The notes below the pieces were generated by a model. That model did not search any database. It was not told where the DNA came from and worked only from the letters and a program-made list of their open reading frames with translations. From CAZSLI01 sp964607705 (GTDB taxonomy: Bacteria; Actinomycetota; Coriobacteriia; Anaerosomatales; PHET01), in NCBI GenBank assembly GCA_964607705.1, contig CAZSLI010000001.1, forward strand, positions 159,204-223,203: DNA of 64,000 nucleotides. The letters are read 5' to 3'. Both the position numbers and the translations under genes were made by a program. Each line of letters opens with the position of its first letter. The stretch's first letter is position 1. Shown here piece by piece: positions 33,126-41,739 of this stretch.

Positions 33126-35632
33126 AAGCCGTGATCATGGCTGGCGGCGAGGGTACCAGGCTTCGCCCGCTCACGTCGCTGCGACCCAAGCCGATGGTGC
33201 CCATCGTCAATCAACCGGTGATGGAGCACATCCTCGGCCTCGTGAAGCATCATGGGATCGACGACGTCGTCGCCACGCTGGCGTTCATGCCGCAAGTCAT
33301 CGAAGACTACTTCGGCGATGGCGAAGAATGGGCGATGAGGATCGAGTACGCGATCGAGGAGACGCCGCTCGGAACAGCCGGTTCCGTCAAGAACGCCGAG
33401 AAATTGCTCCCGGATGGCGAACCGTTCGTCGTCATCAGCGGTGACGCGCTCACCGACATCGACCTCACCGAGGTCATCGAGTACCACAAGCGCATGGGCG
33501 GCGCGGTGACGATCGCCCTCAAGCGCGTGCCCGACCCCCTCGAGTTCGGCGTGGTCATCACCGCCGAGGACGGCCGCATCGAGCGCTTCCTCGAGAAGCC
33601 GACGTGGGGCCAGGTGTTCAGCGACCAGATCAACACCGGCATCTACGTTGTCGAGCCGTGGGTGCTCCGCGAGATTCCCAAAGATGTGAGCTACGACTTC
33701 TCGGCGGACCTGTTCCCCAAGCTCATGGAGCAGGGCCATGCGTTGTATGGCATCACGATGGACGGCTACTGGTGTGACGTGGGTAGCCGCGAAAGCTACC
33801 TTGAGGTCCACACCGACATCCTCGACGGCAAGGCGAAGATCTTCGTTCCCGGAATCCACGCGCGTGAGGGACTCTGGGTCGCCGAGAACGCCACGGTCGA
33901 GCAGGGGGCCGTACTCGGCGACAAGGTGGTCATCGGAAACAATGCGAAGATCCGCGCCGGCGCGCGGATAGGGGACTACGTGGTCGTGGGCGACAACTGC
34001 GTCATCGGCGACGATGCCCGCGTGAGCCACTCGGTCATCTGGGACGACACCTTCGTGGGCAAGCAGTCGCGTGTCTCCGGTTCGGTCCTGTGCCGGCATG
34101 TCGACGTCCGGGCCCGCGCGGTGATCGACCTCGGCACGACGCTCGGCGACGAGTCCGTCGTCGGGCAAGGCGCGCACATAGGCGTTGACGTGCAGGTCTT
34201 CCCCTACAAGCGCATCGAGCCGGCCGCGACGGTCACGAGCTCGCTGATCTGGGAGTCGACGGCACTGCGGTCGCTCTTCGCCGACGGGGGCATATTCGGG
34301 CTCGTCGGCATCGACATCACGCCCGAACTCGCCCTGAAGGTCGCCGAGGCGTTCGGTTCCCTGTTGCCCAAAGGCGGCCACGTGGTGGTCACGCGCGACA
34401 CGTCTCGGGCCGCCCGCATGGTGAAGCGCGCCATGGTGGCCGGCCTGAACGCGACGGGTGTCAACGTGCGCGACCTGCGGGTCGCATCACCTGCCCTGAG
34501 CCGGTTCACCACGCAGAAGACCCGCTGCGTGGGAGGGATCCACATCGCCGTAGCCCAAGACGATCCTGCATCGCTCGAGATCCGCTTCTTCGACAAGAAC
34601 GGCCTCGACATCGCACCGTGGGAGCAGAAGAAGATCGAGCGTCTGTACTTCCGCGGTGAGTTCCGCCGCGCCTTCTTTGAGGACGTGGGGGAGATCATCT
34701 ATCCCGCACGACCGCTCGAGTACTACACCGCCGCACTCGACGAAGCGGTCGATGCGGCCGGCCCCGGCGGCGCATGGCGCAAGGTGGTCGCGGACATGCG
34801 GTGCGGGGCCGCGAGCCTGGTGGTCCCGCAGGTGGCGCACTCCTGGTGCATGAACGCCATCGCGCTGAACCCGGTCATCGATACCGAGCAAGGGGGGCAG
34901 TGCGGCGAGGTGACCGCCGCCGCCGTCGAGATCCTCGCCCGAACGGTCGAGCTCTTCGGGGCCGACATGGGTGTCATCTTCGACAGCGGCGCCGAGCGGG
35001 TGCGTCTGATGACCGGCTCGGGTCGCGAGCTCGACGGCGACACGCTGCTGCACCTGGTGACTTCGCTGTGGTGCCGTACGCGCACCGACGTGGACGGCGC
35101 CATCGCTGTGCCGCTGACCGCCTCCCTGGCTGTCGATCGCATCGCCGAGGAGCACGGCCGTGCCGTCATCCGCCCCGGACGCTCACGCAGGGCGCTCGCT
35201 CAGTCGGTTCTCGACGGCCGGGCGGTCTATGCCGGCGCGACGACCGGCGGATTCATCTTCGGCGACTTCTTCCCAGCCTTCGATGGCGTTCTCACCATCG
35301 GCATGATCGCTCGTATGCTCGACGGACTGGGCACGAGTCTGGACGAGGCCGCGGCGGAGCTGCCCACCTTCTACAAGTCACAGATCGCAGTCTTCTGTCC
35401 CACCGACCGCAAGGGCATCGTCATGCGTCGGGTGACCGAGGAAGCGAGTGGCGGCCGCGTCGACCTGACCGAGGGCGTGCGCGTGGTCTACGACGACGGG
35501 TGGGCGCTCGTCTTGCCCGACTCCACCGACCCCACGGTAGGCATCTGGGCGGAGGCCCAGACTGCCGAGGAGGCCGGTCGCCGGGCGGATGCCTGGCGAG
35601 ACGTCGTGGAGGCGGCGATCGCCGGTTCGTGA
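33122..35632 (+). CDS. Sugar-1-phosphate nucleotidyltransferase fused to a degenerate phosphomannomutase
   Basis: 836 residues from ATG 33122 (ATGA with pgsA). Residues 1-235 are an NTP-transferase: MAGGEGTRLRPLT, the KPMVPIVNQPV lysine motif, SGDALTDIDL and EKPTWGQVFSD. Residues about 250-360 are a left-handed beta-helix. Residues about 385-836 align with PGM/PMM, but the phosphoserine loop TASHNP reads AVAQDDP, the metal loop DGDADR reads DSGAER, and GRDTR reads TRDTS. So mutase activity is probably lost. Such fusions occur in Actinobacteria and Cyanobacteria as GDP-mannose or UDP-glucose (CugP-like) pyrophosphorylases. I cannot tell which nucleotide is used. Confidence 0.85.
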   Translation: MKAVIMAGGEGTRLRPLTSLRPKPMVPIVNQPVMEHILGLVKHHGIDDVVATLAFMPQVIEDYFGDGEEWAMRIEYAIEETPLGTAGSVKNAEKLLPDGEPFVVISGDALTDIDLTEVIEYHKRMGGAVTIALKRVPDPLEFGVVITAEDGRIERFLEKPTWGQVFSDQINTGIYVVEPWVLREIPKDVSYDFSADLFPKLMEQGHALYGITMDGYWCDVGSRESYLEVHTDILDGKAKIFVPGIHAREGLWVAENATVEQGAVLGDKVVIGNNAKIRAGARIGDYVVVGDNCVIGDDARVSHSVIWDDTFVGKQSRVSGSVLCRHVDVRARAVIDLGTTLGDESVVGQGAHIGVDVQVFPYKRIEPAATVTSSLIWESTALRSLFADGGIFGLVGIDITPELALKVAEAFGSLLPKGGHVVVTRDTSRAARMVKRAMVAGLNATGVNVRDLRVASPALSRFTTQKTRCVGGIHIAVAQDDPASLEIRFFDKNGLDIAPWEQKKIERLYFRGEFRRAFFEDVGEIIYPARPLEYYTAALDEAVDAAGPGGAWRKVVADMRCGAASLVVPQVAHSWCMNAIALNPVIDTEQGGQCGEVTAAAVEILARTVELFGADMGVIFDSGAERVRLMTGSGRELDGDTLLHLVTSLWCRTRTDVDGAIAVPLTASLAVDRIAEEHGRAVIRPGRSRRALAQSVLDGRAVYAGATTGGFIFGDFFPAFDGVLTIGMIARMLDGLGTSLDEAAAELPTFYKSQIAVFCPTDRKGIVMRRVTEEASGGRVDLTEGVRVVYDDGWALVLPDSTDPTVGIWAEAQTAEEAGRRADAWRDVVEAAIAGS

Positions 35633-35781
35633 TGTGGCAGGTCGCTTGCTTCCTACCTGCGGTAACGGAGAAATGACAGCGGTGCGCGGATAGGCGTTGA
35701 GCGGGTACGATAGCCGCCAACGCGCGAAGCGCATCCCAGGGGCACTCGGCGGCGCATGGCCGCCCTTCGGTGGAGGACTAC

Positions 35782-37653
35782 GTGACAGATCCCACGACCG
35801 AGACTGATGACTCGGCCAAGATAGACTACGCGGCTCGACGCTATGAACGCAGGCACGCCCGCGGCCGACGCGATGGTCGCCAATGGGCGCTGTTTGCCGT
35901 CGTCGGACTAGCGGCGCTTCTGCTCGCCGCCAGCGTCATCGAGGCGGCCGGCAGCGCCGGGCGTGTTCACCGGGGCGTGACTGTCTCCGGCATCGACGTC
36001 GGAGGAATGAAGCCCGCCGAGGCCAAGAAGGTCCTGACGCGCGCTCTCGACGAACGGGCTGCGCAGCCCGTGGTCGTCACCGACGGCAAGCAGGATTGGG
36101 CGATCAAGGCGGCGACCGTCGGCCTTGCCTACGACTTCGACTCGCTGGTCGCCGACGCGATGAAGGTCGGCCGGCGCGACGCTGTCCTTCTCTCGCTACG
36201 CGACCGCGCCGTCGCGTGGGGTCCCGGCATCGACCTTCCGGCCGAGGCCACGGCGCAGGAAGCAAAGCTCGACAAGGAGCTCGCTCGCATCGCCGGGAAG
36301 ACCGATGCCAGCCCGGTGGACGCGATGGTCGTCGTCAAGGACGGCGACGTGCAGCTCGAGAAGGCAAAAGAGGGCCGACAGCTCAATCGCACCAAGCTTG
36401 CCGAGCTGGTTCTCATCGCGTTCGCGAGCCGAACCGAACGACGGGTCGAGGCTCCGATCGAGATAGCCAAGGTGGACATCACGGACCAAGAGGCGCAGGC
36501 GGCGGCGAGCGTCGCCAAGCAGATGCTCTCCGCTCCCGCCACCATCACCTACGCCAAGAAGAAGTGGGAGTTCGACCCGGCCGCGCTAGGCGAATGGATC
36601 GCATTCCGGGCCGTTCCCGCTACACCTGCGAGCGGCACCCCGACCGGCGAGAACGTGCTCGAAGCCTACGTGTCCGAGGAGCTTGCGGCCGACCCGGTGA
36701 CCAAGTCGCTTGGAACCACCGTTGGCAGGCCAGCAAAGGATGCGCGCTTCAGGACATCGAGCGGCAGGGTCACCATCGAGCCGTCCCAAGACGGCATCGG
36801 GCCCGACGTGAACGCACTGGCGCTCGCGCTGACCGATGAGCTCAAGGACTCGTCCGCAGATCGCGTGGTCGAGCTGCGCACCAACGTGACCACACCTAAG
36901 CTGACCACCGAGAAGGCGCGCACCATGGGCGTGCGCGAGCGGATCTCGACGTACACCACGACCTACGACCCCTCGAACAAGCCGCGGGTGAACAACATCC
37001 ACCTTCTCGGCGACTCGCTGGACGGCACGCTGATCGAGCCGGGCGGGACCTTCTCGTTCAATGAAGCAGCGGGGGAGCGCACCGCCTCGAAGGGCTACCA
37101 GGAGGCCAACGCCATCGTGAACGGCAAGCTCGTGCCGCAGCTCGGCGGGGGCGTCTGCCAGGTGGGGACCACCGTCTTCAATGCAGTGTTCGAGAGCGGC
37201 TTCCCCGTGATCGAGCGGCGGAACCACTCGTTCTACATCTCGCACTACCCGACGGGGCGCGATGCGACTGTGTCATGGGGTGGCCCCGACCTGAAGTTCA
37301 AGAACGACAGCGACAACTATGTGCTGGTCTCGGTGTCTTACACCGCAGGCTCGATAACGGTGTCACTCTACGGCACCGACCCCGGCTACGAGGTCGCCGC
37401 GAAGACGGGCGAATGGAGCGACGAGAAGCCCTACGGGATCGAGACGGTCAAGGACCCGACGATGTACGTCGGTACCAAGTACGTCGAGGACAGAGGTATC
37501 ACCGGCCGGACCATCACAGTGCAGCGCATCGTCTCGAAAGACGGTAAGGTAATGCGCACCGATGACTTCAAGTCGGTCTACAAGCCAAAGGCGCAAGTCG
37601 TCAGGGTGGGGACCAAGCCGAAGTCTTCGAGCACGACGAGCCGCACGCCCTAG
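35782..37653 (+). CDS. VanW family protein with peptidoglycan-binding repeats and G5-like domain
   Basis: 623 residues from GTG 35782, preceded by GGAGG; a GTG 12 bases upstream is less well placed. One membrane helix at about 37-60 follows a basic cytoplasmic N-terminus. Two PG_binding_4-like repeats follow (GVTVSGIDVGGMKPAEAKKVL and a second around 170-290). The VanW domain (about 385-520) has FSFNEAAGERT, GGGVCQVGTTVFNAVFESGF and ERRNHSFYISHYP. The C-terminal 70 residues resemble a G5 domain. VanW proteins are envelope proteins of unknown activity, first seen in vancomycin-resistance clusters. No resistance genes are nearby. A -10-like TACGAT lies at 35706-35711. Confidence 0.88.
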   Translation: MTDPTTETDDSAKIDYAARRYERRHARGRRDGRQWALFAVVGLAALLLAASVIEAAGSAGRVHRGVTVSGIDVGGMKPAEAKKVLTRALDERAAQPVVVTDGKQDWAIKAATVGLAYDFDSLVADAMKVGRRDAVLLSLRDRAVAWGPGIDLPAEATAQEAKLDKELARIAGKTDASPVDAMVVVKDGDVQLEKAKEGRQLNRTKLAELVLIAFASRTERRVEAPIEIAKVDITDQEAQAAASVAKQMLSAPATITYAKKKWEFDPAALGEWIAFRAVPATPASGTPTGENVLEAYVSEELAADPVTKSLGTTVGRPAKDARFRTSSGRVTIEPSQDGIGPDVNALALALTDELKDSSADRVVELRTNVTTPKLTTEKARTMGVRERISTYTTTYDPSNKPRVNNIHLLGDSLDGTLIEPGGTFSFNEAAGERTASKGYQEANAIVNGKLVPQLGGGVCQVGTTVFNAVFESGFPVIERRNHSFYISHYPTGRDATVSWGGPDLKFKNDSDNYVLVSVSYTAGSITVSLYGTDPGYEVAAKTGEWSDEKPYGIETVKDPTMYVGTKYVEDRGITGRTITVQRIVSKDGKVMRTDDFKSVYKPKAQVVRVGTKPKSSSTTSRTP

Positions 37654-37697
37654 CGCTCGGAGCGAGCCGGGCGGGCGGCGTTGCGAAAGGGGACGCC

Positions 37698-39008
37698 GTG
37701 TACCAGCCCGAACTCGAAGCGATGCCGCGCGAGCAGCTCGAGGCGCTGCAGCTTGAGCGGTTGCAGAACCTGCTCACGCGCGTCTACGAGAACGTGGACC
37801 TTTACCGGGACAAGTTCGACCGGGTCGGTTTCGACCCTCGGTCAGTCAACGCGCTCGAGGACATCGCCGATGTCCCCTTCACGGTGAAAGACGACCTCAG
37901 AGCGGCGTACCCCTACAAGATGTTCGCCGTGCCCATGCGCGACATCGTGCGAGTTCACTCGTCATCAGGTACGACCGGCCAGATCACCGTCGTCGGCTAC
38001 ACCCAGGGCGACATAGACCGATGGGCCGACCTCATGGCCCGCACCTACGCAGCCGGCGGCGCGACCGCCGACGACATCGTGCAGGTGACCTACGGCTACG
38101 GGTTGTTCACCGGGGGCCTCGGCGCCCACTACGGGTCTGAGCGTCTCGGCGCGCTCACCATTCCGGTCTCCGGCGGGAACACGAAGCGCCAGGTGCAGAT
38201 CCTGAAGGACTTCGGCGTCACCGTGCTCGCGTGCACTCCCAGCTACGCGCTGCTGATCGCGGAGACCGCCAGGGAGATGGGGATCGACCCGCTCGAGCTG
38301 CCATTGAAGCGTGGCTACTTCGGTGCCGAGCCTTGGAGCGAACAGATGCGCCTCCAGCTCGAGCACGAGCTCGGCATCAAGGCGATGGACATCTACGGCC
38401 TCTCGGAAGTCATGGGTCCGGGCGTCGGGTGCGAGTGCGAGAACCAGGACGGGCTCCACATCTTCGAGGACCACTTCCTCGTCGAGATCATCGACCCTGA
38501 CACGTTGCGGCCCGTGCCGGACGGCGAGATGGGGGAGGTCGTCTTCACTACCTTGACCAAAGAGGGCATTCCCGTGGTCCGGTACCGCACGCGGGACATC
38601 TCCCGCATCATCCCCGAGACATGTTCGTGCGGGCGCACCTTCCGCCGCATGGAACGCATCACCGGGCGAAGCGACGACATGCTGATCATCCGCGGTGTGA
38701 ACGTCTACCCGAGCCAGATAGAGCAGGTGCTCCTCGGCATCCCGAACGTGGCGCCGCACTACCAGGTGGTGCTCACCAAGCGCGGCTCCATGGACTTCGT
38801 CGAGGTGCACGTGGAAGTCGCGCCGGAGTTCGCCTTCGACGAGGTGCGCGAGTTGGAGGCGCTCCAGCGCCGTGTGAAGCATGAGATCGAGTCGGTGCTC
38901 GCCGTGTCCATAGCCGTCAAACTGGTCGAGCCGAAGTCCATCACACGCAGTGAAGGTAAGGCGAAGCGTGTCGTCGACCTTCGCGCTGAAGGGGAGGCCA
39001 CGTCATGA
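37698..39008 (+). CDS. paaK: Phenylacetate-CoA ligase family protein (copy 1)
   Basis: 436 residues, GTG start with AAAGGGGA upstream. It is an AMP-forming ligase: SSSGTTG P-loop at about 88-94, YGLSEVMGPGVGCECE, GEVVFTTLTKEGIPVVRYRTRDI, and the hinge RITGRSDDMLIIRGVNVYPSQIE. Cysteines C-x-C-x-C (about 251) and CSCGRT resemble the zinc-binding groups of PaaK. It converts an aryl acid (phenylacetate or indoleacetate), CoA and ATP to aryl-acetyl-CoA, AMP and PPi, or acts in reverse. It overlaps a double-ACT gene by ATGA, and a second copy is at 61475-62776. Confidence 0.9.
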   Translation: MYQPELEAMPREQLEALQLERLQNLLTRVYENVDLYRDKFDRVGFDPRSVNALEDIADVPFTVKDDLRAAYPYKMFAVPMRDIVRVHSSSGTTGQITVVGYTQGDIDRWADLMARTYAAGGATADDIVQVTYGYGLFTGGLGAHYGSERLGALTIPVSGGNTKRQVQILKDFGVTVLACTPSYALLIAETAREMGIDPLELPLKRGYFGAEPWSEQMRLQLEHELGIKAMDIYGLSEVMGPGVGCECENQDGLHIFEDHFLVEIIDPDTLRPVPDGEMGEVVFTTLTKEGIPVVRYRTRDISRIIPETCSCGRTFRRMERITGRSDDMLIIRGVNVYPSQIEQVLLGIPNVAPHYQVVLTKRGSMDFVEVHVEVAPEFAFDEVRELEALQRRVKHEIESVLAVSIAVKLVEPKSITRSEGKAKRVVDLRAEGEATS

Positions 39009-39433
39009 TCGAGCAGCTGAGCGTCTTTCTGGAGAACAAGTCGGGACGGCTCGCCGAGCTGTCTCGCGTGTTGGGCGACGCAGGGATCAACATGCACGCG
39101 CTCATGGTCGCGGACACATCCGAGTTCGGGGTGATCCGCATCATCTGCGACACCCCTCAGCGCGCGAAGGCGCTTCTCGGCGAGCATGGGTTCTCGGCGA
39201 GCCTGACCCACGTCACGGCGGTCGAGATACCGGACAGCCCCGGGGGGCTTGCCGACGTGCTCGAGGCGTTGGGGAGGGCCGGGATGAACGTCGAGTATGC
39301 CTACTGCTTCGTCGAGCCTTCGGGAGCCGCAGCGGTGGACGTGTTCAAGGTCGATGACCCGGCGTCCGAGGAAGCGCTCATCGCTGCAGGCTTCAAGGTA
39401 CTCGGCGCCCCGGAGCTGTACGCCGAGGACTGA
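39005..39433 (+). CDS. Tandem ACT-domain protein (copy 1)
   Basis: 142 residues with two ACT domains: QLSVFLENKSGRLAELSRVLGDAGINMHALMVAD (about 4-37) and VEIPDSPGGLADVLEALGRAGMNVEYAYCF (about 73-102). ACT domains bind amino acids and control partner enzymes. Coupling with paaK by ATGA points to feedback by an aromatic amino acid, which is inference. Its 3' 133 bases overlap the antisense GGDEF-like gene. A paralogue (55137-55553) sits after iorB. Confidence 0.9.
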   Translation: MIEQLSVFLENKSGRLAELSRVLGDAGINMHALMVADTSEFGVIRIICDTPQRAKALLGEHGFSASLTHVTAVEIPDSPGGLADVLEALGRAGMNVEYAYCFVEPSGAAAVDVFKVDDPASEEALIAAGFKVLGAPELYAED

Positions 39434-40239
39434 GCCGGCCCGTCTTCGGGCTCCTCGGCAATGGGTGCAAGGGAATCCACGAGGGTCGAGAACGACGCCA
39501 CGTCCTCCGGAAGCGCGTAACACGTCAGGCGCACGGCTTCGTCGCTCGAGCCGAGCGCACGGCGCACGCCCTTGCCGAGGCGCTGGGTGACCACGAGTGC
39601 GCCTTCCTTCGGGGTGTGCGGCAGCAGTACCACGAAGCGCCCGTCCTCGAGTCGGCCGACCTCGTCGACCATCCGCAGATCGGCCCGGATGTGCTCCGCG
39701 ACCCCGCGCACGACGGTGCGCTGCCGGGCCGGCTTGAGGTCGGCGAGAACCGGGGCGCTGACCTCTACGATCACGACCGAGACGGCCTCACCGTACCGGT
39801 TGTAGCGAGCGCGGGCCTGGTCGAGCTCCTTGTAGAGATAGCGCTGGTTGAACACGCGGCTCCAGTCGTCCAGCGCGCTCTGCCCTTCGAGCTTGGCCAT
39901 CGAATAGCGCATGCGCGTGAAGATCTCGCCGCCCACGACGCCGACGAGGCCGAATGCGACGAGCCTCGACATGAGCATCACGAGCCCCGTCGTCTCGAGA
40001 TCGCCGCTCGAGATGACCGGGATGCGCATCACGACGTAGAGCGCTGACGCAGTGATCGCAGCGATCGTTCCTCCTCGGCGACCGTAGCGGACCGCACAGA
40101 AGAGGACGCCGAAGAGAAGCAGCTGAGCGATGAGTTCGACACGATCGGGCATGCCGCTCGGGATGGCGAGTGCCAGTCCGCCGATGATGGTGGCGCCACC
40201 GATGACCAGGACCATCTGCTCGAACCGCTCGTAACGCAT
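39301..40239 (-). CDS. Membrane protein with degenerate GGDEF domain
   Basis: 312 residues. There are about four membrane helices in 1-125. A GGDEF-like fold follows: DDWSRVFNQRYLYKELDQARARYNRYGEAVSVVIVEV, where DxLT is replaced, and GRLEDGRFVVLLPHT, where the GGDEF loop reads EDGRF. So it should not make c-di-GMP, but might bind nucleotide or act as a sensor. The last 45 residues are low-complexity (Ser/Ala/Pro) and are encoded antisense to the conserved second half of the ACT gene. They are probably a tail gained by stop-codon loss rather than a domain. Confidence 0.72.
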   Translation of the reverse strand: MRYERFEQMVLVIGGATIIGGLALAIPSGMPDRVELIAQLLLFGVLFCAVRYGRRGGTIAAITASALYVVMRIPVISSGDLETTGLVMLMSRLVAFGLVGVVGGEIFTRMRYSMAKLEGQSALDDWSRVFNQRYLYKELDQARARYNRYGEAVSVVIVEVSAPVLADLKPARQRTVVRGVAEHIRADLRMVDEVGRLEDGRFVVLLPHTPKEGALVVTQRLGKGVRRALGSSDEAVRLTCYALPEDVASFSTLVDSLAPIAEEPEDGPAQSSAYSSGAPSTLKPAAMSASSDAGSSTLNTSTAAAPEGSTKQ

Positions 40240-40399
40240 CGTGCCTCCGAAATCTCGTTGTCAGGTATCGGGTGGGCGACGAGCGTACGCTCGGTGCTCC
40301 CGGCGGTGTACCATGCGCTTCGGCTCCACTACCGCGACCCCTCGGCGGCCCATGACCGAACGCTATCAGCATAACGCTCCAGCGACTCCACGCGCGCGC

Positions 40400-41707
40400 A
40401 TGACGCGCCGTCGATGCGCGCCGTCCGGTAGGGGTATCGGCATCTCCTCGCGGCCGAATGAGCGCCTCTTCGGCGTCTGGACACGGGCTTTCGTGGCGCT
40501 CGCGGTCGGTCTCGCGATGCTGCCCTCGCTCGCTTTCGCCGGACCCGAGCCAACCGACCGCCTCGATGGGCGCACCCCGAAGAAGCTCGGGGTCCCGGTC
40601 GCCGCACTTCCGGACGTGTCGATGAAGGCCGGTGCCCTCGTCGCAGGCGACGGGCGTGTGCTGTGGGCGCGCCGCCCCGACGACCGGCGGGCGATGGCGA
40701 GCATCACCAAGATCATGACGGCGGTAGTCGCCATGGAAAACAGCGATCTCAACGAGGAGGTCACCGTCCCCTCGGACTCGCGCAGCATCGGCGAATCAAC
40801 CTCGTACCTCCGGGCCGGCGAGAAGTTGCCCATGTCCGAGCTACTCGAGGCGCTTCTGGTGAAGTCGGGTAACGACGCCGCCATCGCCATCGCCGAGCAC
40901 GTTTCCGGCGACGAGGACCGCTTCGTAGCGCTCATGAACGCGAAGGCCGGCGAGTTGGGGCTGTCGCACACGCGGTTCGCGAACCCCCACGGACTTGACG
41001 CACCGGGACACTATTCGAGCGCGAGCGATCTCTCGGTCCTGGCCCGCTATGCCATGAGCAAGCCGGAGTTCCGGCGCATCGTGGGAGAGCGATACGCGAT
41101 GATCGACCACGCCAGCGGCGCCCGGCGGGTGGAGAACACGAACCTGTTGCTCGGCAACTACGATGGGGCCATCGGTATCAAGACCGGCTGGACCAGCGAC
41201 GCCGGTTACTCGGTGCTCGGAGCGGCCGACCGCATGGGCGTGCCGCTCTACGCGGTCATCCTGGGCACGGCCACCGAGAACCAGCGGTTCAAGGATGCCC
41301 GCGAACTGCTTGACTGGGGATTCGCCCACTACCGCCCGCAGAAGCTCGCTACCGTGGGCACGGTGGTGGGGGAGGCCGTGGTGACCGACTATCTGGACCG
41401 GACCGTCTCCGCCGCGGTATCGAGAGACAGCAGCGTGACCGTCTTCGACCTGGCCGGACCGATCAAGCGTTCGGTGGTGGTCTCGGCCGTGAAGGCACCG
41501 GTCAAGAAGGGGCAGAGGGTGGGAGTCGCCCGGTTCACGCAGGGAGACCAGGTTGTCGACACTGTGCCACTCGTCGCGACCGAGGACGTGAGCAAACCGA
41601 ACGTGTTCTCGCGGGCCGGCATCGCAATCGTGCGCGCCTGGCGGCGACTCACCATCGGCGCAGACGCTCCCATGACCGCTGCTGGTTCACCTGCGGTATC
41701 GTACTGA
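40400..41707 (+). CDS. Secreted D-alanyl-D-alanine carboxypeptidase (peptidase S11, copy 2)
   Basis: 435 residues from ATG 40400, the last start before the signal peptide (FVALAVGLAMLPSLAFA); ATG 40352 is also in frame, and neither has a clear ribosome site. S11 motifs: SITK in MASITKIMTAVVAMENSD, SGN in KSGNDAAIAIAEH, and KTG in GIKTGWTSDAGYSVLG, with FANPHGLDAPGHYSSASDLS. A beta-rich C-terminal domain follows. It trims D-Ala from peptidoglycan. The N-terminal extension before the signal peptide is long and basic. gcvT follows after 32 bases. Confidence 0.88.
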   Translation: MTRRRCAPSGRGIGISSRPNERLFGVWTRAFVALAVGLAMLPSLAFAGPEPTDRLDGRTPKKLGVPVAALPDVSMKAGALVAGDGRVLWARRPDDRRAMASITKIMTAVVAMENSDLNEEVTVPSDSRSIGESTSYLRAGEKLPMSELLEALLVKSGNDAAIAIAEHVSGDEDRFVALMNAKAGELGLSHTRFANPHGLDAPGHYSSASDLSVLARYAMSKPEFRRIVGERYAMIDHASGARRVENTNLLLGNYDGAIGIKTGWTSDAGYSVLGAADRMGVPLYAVILGTATENQRFKDARELLDWGFAHYRPQKLATVGTVVGEAVVTDYLDRTVSAAVSRDSSVTVFDLAGPIKRSVVVSAVKAPVKKGQRVGVARFTQGDQVVDTVPLVATEDVSKPNVFSRAGIAIVRAWRRLTIGADAPMTAAGSPAVSY

Positions 41708-41739
41708 TCGTCCTACCGACACACTAAGGAGTCGCACTG

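Noticed and set aside
33107..34381. A 424-residue minus-strand frame opposite the nucleotidyltransferase
   Set aside because: Same type of shadow: the sense strand carries clear NTP-transferase and beta-helix motifs.
34265..35632. Functional phosphomannomutase
   Set aside because: The phosphoserine and metal-binding loops are both lost, so I describe it as a degenerate domain.
41708..41739. Glycine riboswitch before gcvT
   Set aside because: Only 32 bases separate gcvT from the preceding gene, too few for the aptamer, and no GGAGA-type core is seen there.
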